Shown here piece after piece: positions 34,929 through 42,483 of a stretch of DNA of 64,000 bases. The stretch is from the NCBI GenBank assembly GCA_019115945.1, contig DXCO01000037.1, positions 62,001 to 126,000 of the forward strand, read 5' to 3'. This DNA comes from Candidatus Borkfalkia excrementavium (GTDB taxonomy: Bacteria; Bacillota; Clostridia; Christensenellales; Borkfalkiaceae). Each line of letters starts with the position of its first letter. Positions within the stretch are counted from its first letter, which is position 1. The notes under the pieces were generated by a model. It saw only the letters and a program-made list of their open reading frames with translations. It was not told the origin of the DNA and ran no database searches. The position numbers were made by a program, and so were the translations under genes.

Positions 34929-36191
34929 ATGGAAGAAGAAGTTGTCTGCGCGGAGGGGCAACCCGCGAAAGCGGGATACGGCCCCGCGGCGCATCCGGAA
35001 GAATATAAACGCATAAAAAGCATCGATCGTTTCCGCGGCTTTTGCGTCGCGTGCATGCTGATTTTCCAGTTTATGTATCATTTCCCCAGTCTCGGCTTTC
35101 TGCAAAGGATCGCGAGCCATTATCCGGAAACGGGATACGTGCTCCTGCCGACGATGACGATCGCCGATATCATCGCGCCTGCATTTATTTTTGCGATCGG
35201 TCTGACGTTCGCGCTATCCTTCAAAAGGCGTCAGGCGCTTTTCGGAACGAAGCGAGCCGTCGTCCATTTTGTCGAAAGGTCGCTGGCGATCGTCGGCCTC
35301 GGGACGTTCATGGACCTTTCCGAAATCGTGATCGAGTCCTTTTCAGATCGGCCGATGAACGCCGTGGACTGGGTGCTGTTTGCGGTAAGCGCCGTTATGC
35401 TGATCGGGCTGGTGCTCCGTATTCTTCCTTTCGGCAAAAAGTCGAAAACATGGAAAGAAGTCGCGGAACAGATTTTTTATATTTCGATCTCTGTTTTAGG
35501 GCTGATCAATATCGTCGTGGCATTCGTGGACTATGCGACCATTGAGCCGGGGAAATATTGGTATTGGTCCGTTCTGCAGGGGATCGGGTTTGCGGTTCTG
35601 ATCGCGCTGCCGTTTGTCCGTACCAAACCGTGGCTGAAACTGACGGGCGCGCTCGTGATCGGAACGGCGTATTCCGTTTACCATCAGATCGGAAACCATA
35701 AAGAATTGCTGGATATCATGGTACACGGAGGCGTCGTCGGTTCTTTCGGCTGGGCGGCGATGCTCTTGCTCGATATGTTTGTCGCGGATATGTATTTTAA
35801 GAATAAGTATACTTCTTTCGCGCTCTCTGCCGGCATCGCCGCGATCGGCGTCTTTGCGATCCAATGGCTCGGCGACGTGAATATGGGAAGTTGCAGTCCG
35901 ACATTTATTCTGGTGGGAACGGGGCTTCCGGGCGTGCTGTTCATGCTGTTCGATTGTCTTGACCGTTTCCATCGCTCGTCGTTTGACCCGTTGGTCTGGT
36001 GGGGCAAAAATCCGCTCATCATGTTCGTTCTGCAATTTTTTGTCATCGGCATCTATACGATGCTCGCGCCGGATTCTCTGATAAAGGACGCGCCGTTATG
36101 GTCGGCCGCTTTGCAGAGCGTGATACTCATCGCGGCCTTGACGCTATTCGTGTATTGGCTGGCAAAACGTAAAAAAAGCATCCGACTGTAA
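34929..36191 (+). CDS. Multi-pass membrane acyltransferase-like protein (HGSNAT/COG4299-type)
   Basis: 420 residues from the ATG after GAGGTG. About ten to twelve membrane helices follow a 30-residue cytoplasmic start. The family hallmark SIDRFRGFCVACML (R/K-x-x-SxDxxRG) appears at about residues 31-45, then DIIAPAFIFAIGLTFALS. Relatives of heparan-alpha-glucosaminide N-acetyltransferase move acetyl groups from acetyl-CoA across the membrane onto sugars. The catalytic histidine cannot be assigned with certainty. A closely related paralogue follows 35 bases downstream, so the two may form one complex or have divided substrates. Confidence 0.7.
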   Translation: MEEEVVCAEGQPAKAGYGPAAHPEEYKRIKSIDRFRGFCVACMLIFQFMYHFPSLGFLQRIASHYPETGYVLLPTMTIADIIAPAFIFAIGLTFALSFKRRQALFGTKRAVVHFVERSLAIVGLGTFMDLSEIVIESFSDRPMNAVDWVLFAVSAVMLIGLVLRILPFGKKSKTWKEVAEQIFYISISVLGLINIVVAFVDYATIEPGKYWYWSVLQGIGFAVLIALPFVRTKPWLKLTGALVIGTAYSVYHQIGNHKELLDIMVHGGVVGSFGWAAMLLLDMFVADMYFKNKYTSFALSAGIAAIGVFAIQWLGDVNMGSCSPTFILVGTGLPGVLFMLFDCLDRFHRSSFDPLVWWGKNPLIMFVLQFFVIGIYTMLAPDSLIKDAPLWSAALQSVILIAALTLFVYWLAKRKKSIRL

Positions 36192-36226
36192 ATCCGGATT
36201 TATTTTTAACAAAAGGAGAATTTGAA

Positions 36227-37639
36227 ATGAAAGGTTTTGAAAAATTCAGGCTTTGGCTGCGCAGGCATTGTTTGGATACAGACGTCCCCGCTGTCGCCGC
36301 GGCGGAAGCAGGGCCCGTTCCGGAAACGGCCGAGCCCGCCGTGCAGGCGGAGGCTCCCGCTTCGGAGGAGGGCGCGGAAAATTCCGTCAAGCCGGAGAAA
36401 AAAGAGAGGATATTGTCCATTGACCGTTTCCGCGGCCTGTGTATTTTGGGAATGGTCTGCCAGTTCATCATGCCGCTGTTTGCGTCGCTCGCGCCCCTCG
36501 CCCCGATTTTTGAACATGACGCCGACGGGTTTCAGATTTTGCCGGGCGTTTCCTTTGCGGATCTGTTCGCGGCAATGTTTATTTTCGTCGTAGGATTGAC
36601 GATGGTCAGAAGTTTTCAGTCCCGCGCGGCAAAGTACGGCACGGGGAGAGCATATTTTCAACTTGCCGTGCGTTTTTTGGCGCTGATCGGGCTGGGTGCC
36701 GCTCTCGACGGGTTTGAAATGGGCTGGATCTACGTTTTTACAACGGACGGCGGCTCCTATTCCGCAACCATCCGCGACAACGTAAAACCCTTTGCGATCG
36801 AATTCTGGATCGTGGTCGGCCTTGCAGTGCTCGCGCTCCTTCTCTATATCTGCCGGCTGAAAAAACTGTCAGGCTATACGGGTTCTCTGCTCAAGTACGT
36901 CCTTGCCGTTTACGGCGTCTATCTGTTTTTCATGTTGCTTGTGTATACGGCGGAATATATAGGGCACGGGCAGTACGATCCGATCCCTTCCGAAGGGTAT
37001 ATGTTCGGTTTCAAAAAGCCGATCTGGGCGACGCTGGAAAATATCGGGCTTGCCGGTCTCCTTTCCCTGCCGTTCGTTCGGCTGGGCAAATGGGAACGGC
37101 TGACCGTTGTCGGCGTTACCTATGCCGTCATGACCGTTTTGATGCAAAACGGTCTGTATCCCGTCGCAAAAATTCTGATCGAAGGCGGCCTGATCGGCGG
37201 TGTCGGCTGGGCGGGCGTTTTGCTTTTGGGTACTTTTTTTGCGGATATGAAAGACGATAAAAGGTATTGGATCTTTTCCTGTATTTTCCTGCTGATCTCA
37301 ATCGTTTGTTCGGTTTCGTTCGGATGGATCGCGGCCAAGCGGGGAGGAACGCCCGTGTACGGGCTGTTCTGTGCCAGCATAGCGTCGATGATCTGGGGCG
37401 GGCTGAATTTCCTGAACGGCTGGAAACCGAAGTTCGATTTCTTTGCGATATGGGGCAGCAACGCGATCTTAATGTACGTGGTCGTAACCTTTGTCAAACT
37501 GCTGCTTGCCTTCTATGCGGAAACGGCCCTTGCCAAAATGTCGGTCGCGGTGGCTTTGCTTATCACGCTTGCATTCCTGGCCGCGTTTACGCTTTGCAAT
37601 TGGGTAATGCGCCGCAAAAAGGTATATATCAAAATATAG
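36227..37639 (+). CDS. Second HGSNAT/COG4299-type membrane acyltransferase-like protein
   Basis: 470 residues, a tandem paralogue of the preceding gene. Shared blocks are ILSIDRFRGLCILGMVCQF, ADLFAAMFIFVVGLTMVRSFQSR, GGLIGGVGWAGVLLLGTFFADM and the C-terminal WGSNAILMYVV. It differs by an N-terminal cytoplasmic Ala/Pro/Glu-rich segment (about residues 15-60). Eleven or twelve membrane helices are predicted. Probably acetylates an envelope glycan, an inference from family only. GGAG precedes the ATG, and a terminator follows. Confidence 0.7.
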   Translation: MKGFEKFRLWLRRHCLDTDVPAVAAAEAGPVPETAEPAVQAEAPASEEGAENSVKPEKKERILSIDRFRGLCILGMVCQFIMPLFASLAPLAPIFEHDADGFQILPGVSFADLFAAMFIFVVGLTMVRSFQSRAAKYGTGRAYFQLAVRFLALIGLGAALDGFEMGWIYVFTTDGGSYSATIRDNVKPFAIEFWIVVGLAVLALLLYICRLKKLSGYTGSLLKYVLAVYGVYLFFMLLVYTAEYIGHGQYDPIPSEGYMFGFKKPIWATLENIGLAGLLSLPFVRLGKWERLTVVGVTYAVMTVLMQNGLYPVAKILIEGGLIGGVGWAGVLLLGTFFADMKDDKRYWIFSCIFLLISIVCSVSFGWIAAKRGGTPVYGLFCASIASMIWGGLNFLNGWKPKFDFFAIWGSNAILMYVVVTFVKLLLAFYAETALAKMSVAVALLITLAFLAAFTLCNWVMRRKKVYIKI

Positions 37640-37660
37640 AAAACGTCTCAAAAAAACGGC

Positions 37661-37694
37661 AACTCCGCGGAACGATCGCGTTCTGCGGAGTTTT
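37661..37694 (+). terminator. Terminator of the acyltransferase pair
   Basis: AACTCCGC/GCGGAGTT stem with an inner GAACG/CGTTC extension, followed by TTTT. Confidence 0.8.
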
Positions 37695-37743
37695 GTCGTA
37701 TAAACGCGCTTTTCCACATATGGGCGTAAAGTTTGTGCAATCT

Positions 37744-37759
37744 ACACAATATATTGTGT
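37744..37759. promoter_or_regulatory. NrdR box upstream of nrdD
   Basis: ACACAATATATTGTGT is a perfect 16-bp palindrome that fits the NrdR consensus (acaCwAtATaTwGtgt). A degenerate copy (12 of 16 matches, 37807-37822) lies exactly 63 bases downstream, six helical turns, and covers the -10 TATAAT at 37808-37813. NrdR, a zinc-ribbon/ATP-cone repressor, senses dATP and controls ribonucleotide reductase genes. Confidence 0.8.
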
Positions 37760-37848
37760 CCGCGCACAAAATGTTGCAAATACGACAGTTTTTTTCGGCG
37801 AAGGTGATATAATATATTGCGAATAAAAAGACAGGGGTAAAAAGTCAT

Positions 37849-39972
37849 ATGCAGGTCATCAAGAGAGACGGCGCCGTAGCCGAATATGACAGGAAGAAAA
37901 TCGAGATCGCCATCGGCAAGGCGAATGCGGAGATGGAGCCGGAGGAAAGGGCTTCCGCCGCGGAGATCGAGCATATCCTCGAATACATCGAGGGAAAAAA
38001 GAAAAAGCGCATGCTCGTCGAGGATATCCAGGATATCATCGAGCAAAAACTGATGGAAGCGGGGCATTACGAACTTGCCAAAACTTATATCATTTACCGC
38101 TATAACCGCGCGCTTGTCAGAAAGGCGAATACTACGGACGAGGCGATCCTGAGCCTGATCAGCAATTCCAATAAGGACGTGATGGAGGAGAACTCCAACA
38201 AAAACGCGCTTGCGGCGGCGACGCAGCGCGACCTGATCGCCGGCGAGGTCTCCAAAGATCTCACCAAACGTATCCTTTTGCCCGAAAAGATCTCCAAGGC
38301 GCACGAAGAGGGCATTCTGCATTTTCACGATGCGGATTACTTTATTCAGCCCATTTTCAATTGCTGTCTGATCAATATCGGGGACATGCTGGACAACGGC
38401 ACCGTCATGAACGGAAAAATGATCGAAAGCCCCAAAAGTTTTCAGGTCGCCTGCACGGTGGTCACGCAGATCATCGCCGCGGTCGCCTGTTCTCAGTACG
38501 GCGGGCAGTCGGTGGATATCCGCCATTTGGGCAAATATCTGCGCAAGAGCCGCGAAAAGTTTGAAAGACATTTCCGCGAGGCCTGCCCCGAACTTACCGA
38601 TAAAGAGGTGCAGGCGCTCGTCGAAGACCGCCTGCAAGACGAACTCAAGAGCGGCGTGCAGACGATCCAGTATCAGATCAACACGCTTATGACCACGAAC
38701 GGGCAGTCTCCGTTCGTCACGCTCTTCCTGTATCTGGACAAGGACGATGAATATATCGAAGAAAACGCGATGATCATCACCGAGATCCTGCGCCAGCGCT
38801 ACGAGGGGATCAAGAACGAAAAGGGAGTATATATCACCCCTGCGTTCCCCAAACTCGTGTACGTTCTCGACGAGATCAACTGCCTGAAAGGCGGCAAGTA
38901 CGATTATGTGACCGAACTTGCGGTAAAATGTTCGTCCAAGCGGCTGTATCCCGACTATATTTCCGCCAAAAAGATGCGCGAAATTTACGAGGGCAACGTA
39001 TTCAGTCCCATGGGCTGCCGCAGTTTTCTTTCCCCGTGGAAGGATGAAAACGGCAATTATAAATTTGAAGGAAGGTTCAATCAGGGCGTCGTCTCCATCA
39101 ATCTGCCGCAGATCGGCCTGATCGCGCGCGGAGACGAGGAAAAATTCTGGAAACTTTTCGACGAACGGCTGGAACTCTGCCGCGAGGCCCTGATGTGCCG
39201 CCACCGCGCTCTTCTCGGCGTCAAGTCGGACGTATCTCCCATTCACTGGCAGTACGGTGCCATCGCCAGGCTCGACAAGGGTGAGCCGATCGACAAATTG
39301 CTGTTCGGCGGCTATTCCACCCTGTCGCTCGGCTATATCGGGCTGTACGAGGTGACAAAACTGATGAAGGGCACCTCTCACACGACCAAAGAGGGGAGCG
39401 AGTTTGCCCTCAAAGTCATGCAGCACATGCGCGACAAGACGGATGCGTGGAAAAAAGAGACCGGTCTCGGGTTTGCGCTCTACGGCACGCCGGCGGAATC
39501 GCTTTGCTACCGTTTCGCCCGCATCGACAAAGAGCGTTTCGGCACGGTGGAAGACGTTACGGACAAGGGGTATTATACAAACTCCTATCACGTGGACGTG
39601 CGCGAACATATCGACGCGTTCTCCAAATTTTCATTTGAAGCGGAATTCCAGAAGATCTCTTCGGGCGGCTGCATCTCTTATGTAGAGATCCCCAATATGC
39701 AGAACAACCTCGAGGCGATGGAAGAGGTCGTGCGCTATATCTACGACAACATTCAGTATGCCGAATTCAATACGAAAAGCGACTACTGCCACGTCTGCGG
39801 CTGGGACGGCGAGATCATCATCAACGACGACAACGAATGGGAATGCCCTAACTGCCACAACAAAGACCACCGCAAGATGAACGTGACCCGCCGCACGTGC
39901 GGATATCTCGGCGAAAATTTCTGGAATCTCGGCAAGACCAAAGAGATCAAAGCGAGAGTCCTGCATCTGTAA
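37849..39972 (+). CDS. nrdD: Anaerobic ribonucleoside-triphosphate reductase
   Basis: 707 residues. An N-terminal ATP-cone (VIKRDGAVAEYDRKKIEIAIGKA, about 3-90) precedes the ten-stranded barrel. The catalytic cysteine region and the zinc site CHVCGW/CPNCHNKD (near 645-675) precede the glycyl-radical loop RRTCGYLGENFWN near the C-terminus. It makes all four dNTPs anaerobically, with the radical generated by NrdG encoded 30 bases downstream. An NrdR box controls the promoter. Confidence 0.97.
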   Translation: MQVIKRDGAVAEYDRKKIEIAIGKANAEMEPEERASAAEIEHILEYIEGKKKKRMLVEDIQDIIEQKLMEAGHYELAKTYIIYRYNRALVRKANTTDEAILSLISNSNKDVMEENSNKNALAAATQRDLIAGEVSKDLTKRILLPEKISKAHEEGILHFHDADYFIQPIFNCCLINIGDMLDNGTVMNGKMIESPKSFQVACTVVTQIIAAVACSQYGGQSVDIRHLGKYLRKSREKFERHFREACPELTDKEVQALVEDRLQDELKSGVQTIQYQINTLMTTNGQSPFVTLFLYLDKDDEYIEENAMIITEILRQRYEGIKNEKGVYITPAFPKLVYVLDEINCLKGGKYDYVTELAVKCSSKRLYPDYISAKKMREIYEGNVFSPMGCRSFLSPWKDENGNYKFEGRFNQGVVSINLPQIGLIARGDEEKFWKLFDERLELCREALMCRHRALLGVKSDVSPIHWQYGAIARLDKGEPIDKLLFGGYSTLSLGYIGLYEVTKLMKGTSHTTKEGSEFALKVMQHMRDKTDAWKKETGLGFALYGTPAESLCYRFARIDKERFGTVEDVTDKGYYTNSYHVDVREHIDAFSKFSFEAEFQKISSGGCISYVEIPNMQNNLEAMEEVVRYIYDNIQYAEFNTKSDYCHVCGWDGEIIINDDNEWECPNCHNKDHRKMNVTRRTCGYLGENFWNLGKTKEIKARVLHL

Positions 39973-40002
39973 GATACTTAAAAAAATTCGGGAGGTCGCG
40001 CC

Positions 40003-40539
40003 GTGAACTATGCGAACATAAAAAAATTCGACGTGGCGAACGGCGTCGGCGTGCGCGTTTCCCTGTTCGTCAGCGGATGCACGCATCGCTGCAAGGGCTG
40101 TTTCAATGCCGAAGCATGGGATTTTTCTTACGGCGAACCGTATACGGAGAAGACGGAAGAGGAGATCCTGGAAGCGCTCGATAAAAATTTTATTGCGGGG
40201 CTGTCCCTGCTCGGCGGAGAACCTTTCGAGCCGTGCAACCAGCGCGCGATCCTGCCCTTGGTGCGCAAGGCGCGCGAGCGGTTTCCCGCAAAGACGATCT
40301 GGTGCTATACGGGCTATACGTACGATAAAGATCTGGTCGCGGGCGGCAGGGCGCACTGCGAAGTCACGGACGAACTTCTTTCGCTGATCGACATACTTGT
40401 CGACGGCGAATTCGTGGAGGAACTGAAAGATCTGAAACTCAGATTCAGGGGGTCTTCCAATCAGAGGATCATCGATCTTGCGGCCACCGCGTCGGCGGGA
40501 AAAATCGTACTTTGGTCCGGAATGATTTCCGATAAATAA
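40003..40539 (+). CDS. nrdG: Anaerobic ribonucleotide reductase activating protein
   Basis: 178 residues from a GTG preceded by GGGAGG. Radical SAM cluster CTHRCKGC (Cys26, 30, 33) and the GGEPFEP block. It uses SAM to create the glycyl radical on NrdD. The frame starts 30 bases after nrdD, and dut follows 21 bases later, giving a compact dNTP operon. Confidence 0.95.
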   Translation: MNYANIKKFDVANGVGVRVSLFVSGCTHRCKGCFNAEAWDFSYGEPYTEKTEEEILEALDKNFIAGLSLLGGEPFEPCNQRAILPLVRKARERFPAKTIWCYTGYTYDKDLVAGGRAHCEVTDELLSLIDILVDGEFVEELKDLKLRFRGSSNQRIIDLAATASAGKIVLWSGMISDK

Positions 40540-40560
40540 AACCATACGGGAGAAAATGAC

Positions 40561-41004
40561 ATGCAAACTGCAAAATTAAAGATCAAAAAACTCGATCCGC
40601 AGGCCAAAATGCCCACATACGGCAGCGAATTTTCCGCCGGAGCGGATCTTTATGCCCTGGCGGAAACCTCCATCCGCATAGCCCCCGGCGAAACGGCCAT
40701 CGTGCATACCGGCCTTGCGGCAGAGATCCCCGAGGGACTCGTCGGGCTTATCTATGCGCGCAGCGGGCTGGCTACGAAAAAAGGGCTGGCGCCCGCGAAC
40801 AAAGTGGGCGTGATCGACAGCGATTACCGCGGCGAGATCCGCGTGGCGCTCCACAACCACTCCGCGCAGCAGCAGACGATCGAACCTTTCGAGCGCGTTG
40901 CGCAGTTCGTGCTCGCACCGTACATTCAGGCAGAGTTTGAAGAGACGGATGCGCTGTCCGATACGGTCCGCGGAGAGGGCGGATTCGGTTCGACGGGAAA
41001 ATAG
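40561..41004 (+). CDS. dut: Deoxyuridine triphosphate nucleotidohydrolase (dUTPase)
   Basis: 147 residues with the five dUTPase motifs in order: SAGADLYA, ARSGLATKKG, GVIDSDYRGEI, RVAQFVL and the C-terminal GRGEGGFGSTG-like RGEGGFGSTGK. It hydrolyses dUTP to dUMP, keeping uracil out of DNA and feeding dTMP synthesis. It completes the nrdDG-dut operon. Confidence 0.97.
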   Translation: MQTAKLKIKKLDPQAKMPTYGSEFSAGADLYALAETSIRIAPGETAIVHTGLAAEIPEGLVGLIYARSGLATKKGLAPANKVGVIDSDYRGEIRVALHNHSAQQQTIEPFERVAQFVLAPYIQAEFEETDALSDTVRGEGGFGSTGK

Positions 41005-41025
41005 ATACAAAATTTCGCAAAAGAC

Positions 41026-41053
41026 TTGTAATTCAGGAAATATTTGGTATAAT
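41026..41053 (+). promoter_or_regulatory. Rubredoxin promoter
   Basis: TTGTAA (41026-41031), 16 bases, TATAAT (41048-41053). The AAAGGAG site follows. Confidence 0.7.
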
Positions 41054-41085
41054 AATAGTAACAACCAAAAAGGAGAGTGAACAAC

Positions 41086-41244
41086 ATGGCAAAATACGTA
41101 TGCAGCATCTGCGGTTATGAATATGACGAAGCGGTCGGCGATCCCGATAACGGCATTGCGCCCGGCACGAAATGGGAAGATATTCCCGACGATTTTACCT
41201 GCCCCATCTGCGGCGTCGGTAAAGATCAGTTCAACGAAGCGTAA
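41086..41244 (+). CDS. Rubredoxin
   Basis: 52 residues: [20 protein letters not shown], then [13 protein letters not shown]. The two CxxCG knuckles (Cys6, Cys9, Cys39, Cys42) bind one iron. Rubredoxin carries single electrons, usually for superoxide or peroxide reduction in anaerobes, but no partner oxidase or reductase is adjacent. It has its own promoter and a weak terminator. Confidence 0.96.
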   Translation: MAKYVCSICGYEYDEAVGDPDNGIAPGTKWEDIPDDFTCPICGVGKDQFNEA

Positions 41245-41251
41245 AAAGGGG

Positions 41252-41285
41252 AGGGGACCGGCCGTAAAGGCAGGTCCCCTGTCAA
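41252..41285 (+). terminator. Weak terminator after rubredoxin
   Basis: An 8-bp stem AGGGGACC/GGTCCCCT (41252-41280) with a short imperfect T-rich tail. Confidence 0.45.
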
Positions 41286-41366
41286 TTTGCGCAAAGAGGG
41301 AAAGAGCGGATTTTTCAAAAAATAGGCGATAAAGAAAAAATTTTTTCTATTTCGGCATAAAAACGA

Positions 41367-41395
41367 TTGAAAAATTTTTTATTTTTTTATATACT
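41367..41395 (+). promoter_or_regulatory. tRNA-Ala promoter
   Basis: TTGAAA (41367-41372), 17 A/T bases, TATACT (41390-41395), about 30 bases before the tRNA. Confidence 0.75.
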
Positions 41396-41426
41396 ATTAG
41401 AGCGTTCCGCAAAGAAATCGAATAAC

Positions 41427-41502
41427 GGGGATGTAGCTCACCCGGTAGAGCGATACGTTCGCAACGTATAGGTAGTCAGTTCGAGTCTGATCATCTCCAC
41501 CA
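41427..41502 (+). tRNA. tRNA-Ala(CGC), CCA encoded
   Basis: A full cloverleaf can be drawn: 7-bp acceptor stem GGGGATG/CATCTCC with the alanine identity pair G3-U70, D arm GCTC/GAGC, anticodon stem ATACG/CGTAT with loop TTCGCAA (anticodon CGC, reading GCG), T arm GTCAG/CTGAT with loop TTCGAGT, then A73 and genomic CCA. The 3' end is one copy of a 17-bp direct repeat bounding a small island. Confidence 0.92.
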
Positions 41503-41511
41503 TAAAAAAGC
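41495..41511 (+). repeat. Left 17-bp direct repeat (att-like, in tRNA-Ala 3' end)
   Basis: CTCCACCATAAAAAAGC spans the last 8 bases of the tRNA gene and the start of its terminator. An identical copy lies 989 bases downstream at 42484-42500 without a tRNA body. Confidence 0.75.
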
Positions 41512-41544
41512 ACGGTGCAAAAGTACCGTGCTTTTTTATGGTGG
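41497..41544. terminator. 20-bp inverted-repeat terminator at the tRNA 3' end
   Basis: 41497-41516 and 41525-41544 are perfect 20-base inverted repeats with an 8-base loop. The stem includes the tRNA CCACCA end. T6 and A6 tracts make it bidirectional, serving the tRNA and the minus-strand gene ending at 41586. Confidence 0.8.
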
Positions 41545-41585
41545 GCATAATGGGAAAATCAATTAAGTTCACCACGATGCTATTA

Positions 41586-41840
41586 TCAGTAATCGCAATT
41601 ATAAAATATTCGCTCAAGTTCTTCCAAATCTTTTACCACTATGTCAAGGTGTTCAACCGTCACAGTTTTTTCTCTTTGCGGTCTGTATTTATATGAACCG
41701 CATTTATCGTTTTCGTATACCGCTTTTTGTTGTTGCGTACAAAATCCCGCTTTATGTTTATGAAAAGAATATGCGCTTTTTATATAAAACACGTTGTAAT
41801 AACGGCACCCTTTACAGGTATGTAAATTTTGTGTGTTCAT
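41586..41840 (-). CDS. CX2CX21CX12C mini-protein B
   Basis: 84 residues starting MNTQNLHTCKGC, preceded by AGGAGGAAAG. Four cysteines at 9, 12, 34 and 47 form CX2CX21CX12C, which probably binds one zinc. A C-terminal acidic helix (EHLDIVVKDLEELERIF) follows. The start codon shares one base with the stop of its upstream paralogue (TAATG), so the two are translationally coupled. Motif spacing is identical in both. I recognise no family. Function unknown; location in a small island with an XRE regulator hints at a regulated accessory role. Confidence 0.65.
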   Translation of the reverse strand: MNTQNLHTCKGCRYYNVFYIKSAYSFHKHKAGFCTQQQKAVYENDKCGSYKYRPQREKTVTVEHLDIVVKDLEELERIFYNCDY

Positions 41841-42127
41841 TATAAATTTTTTCTTTCCTCCTGTTCTTCCTGAATGATTTGGCGGATTGCAGATATATCC
41901 ATCAGCATTTCGTATAAAGCTCTTGAAATTACTCTTTTCCGAAAATAAAATCGATGGCGGTTTGTTTCCCAACAATCACAAGTATCTCCATTGTTTACTA
42001 CCTTGTTATGTTGTTCGCAAAAGCCTTGCTTTGTGCGTTCAAAACAATGCAATCCTTTTGTGTAATAGCCTTCATAATGTCCGCAGTATACACATTTTGT
42101 ACTTTTCTTTGCTTTCTCGTTTTCCAT
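41840..42127 (-). CDS. CX2CX21CX12C mini-protein A
   Basis: 95 residues: MENEKAKKSTKCVYCGHYEG onward. Cysteines at 12, 15, 37 and 50 have the same CX2CX21CX12C spacing as protein B, plus extra Cys28 and Cys52. Shared residues include YYTKG/FYIKS, F-x-x-x-K-x-GFC and Q-x-x-K-x-V. A C-terminal helix (ALYEMLMDISAIRQIIQEEQEE) may mediate dimerisation between the two. CCGGAGG lies before the ATG. It is transcribed from a consensus promoter whose spacer holds inverted operator motifs. Confidence 0.65.
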   Translation of the reverse strand: MENEKAKKSTKCVYCGHYEGYYTKGLHCFERTKQGFCEQHNKVVNNGDTCDCWETNRHRFYFRKRVISRALYEMLMDISAIRQIIQEEQEERKNL

Positions 42128-42159
42128 TTGAATTTACCTCCGGTTCATCCTATAAAATT

Positions 42160-42188
42160 ATTATATAGCTCTTTTCGAGCTAAGTCAA
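42160..42188 (-). promoter_or_regulatory. Promoter of the mini-protein operon
   Basis: On the minus strand: TTGACT (42183-42188), 17 bases, TATAAT (42160-42165). The spacer contains TAGCTC and GAGCTA half-sites. Confidence 0.8.
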
Positions 42189-42203
42189 GCAATTTAGCTC
42201 GAA
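42166..42203. promoter_or_regulatory. Inverted-repeat operator array for the XRE regulator
   Basis: TTCGAGCTAA (42174-42183) and TTAGCTCGAA (42194-42203) are perfect inverted repeats 10 bases apart. A further TAGCTC lies at 42166-42171, so three half-sites cover the minus promoter and the upstream region of the regulator gene. Confidence 0.7.
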
Positions 42204-42221
42204 TTGTGCTAAAATATACCT

Positions 42222-42446
42222 ATGATTTTATTTAAGAGCCGATTAAAACAATTAAGAACAGAAAAAAATCTTTCGCAAACAGAACTTGCAAAAGTTTTAA
42301 ACGTCAGTCAAAGAAGTATCAGCAGTTGGGAGACGGGATTCAGACAACCCGATTTTGAAACTTTGGAACGAATCGCTAAATTTTTTGAAGTGACGACAGA
42401 TTATCTTCTTGGCTTAGAGGACGAAACAGGTACAAAATTGCAATAG
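42222..42446 (+). CDS. XRE-family helix-turn-helix regulator
   Basis: 74 residues, almost entirely one Cro/CI-type HTH domain: KQLRTEKNLSQTELAKVLNV, SQRSISSWETGFRQPDFETL and ERIAKFFEVTTDYLLG. No ribosome site is visible. An extended -10 (TGC-TAAAAT, ending at 42215) would start transcription at or next to the A of the ATG, so the mRNA may be leaderless. It is divergent from the two mini-proteins and presumably represses both promoters through the GAGCTA motifs between them. Confidence 0.85.
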   Translation: MILFKSRLKQLRTEKNLSQTELAKVLNVSQRSISSWETGFRQPDFETLERIAKFFEVTTDYLLGLEDETGTKLQ

Positions 42447-42483
42447 TTAAAAATAACTTATTGTTCAACTTATATTACAGGCA

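Noticed and set aside
37648-39609. 653-codon frame antisense to nrdD
   Set aside because: Shadow frame; nrdD is unambiguous.
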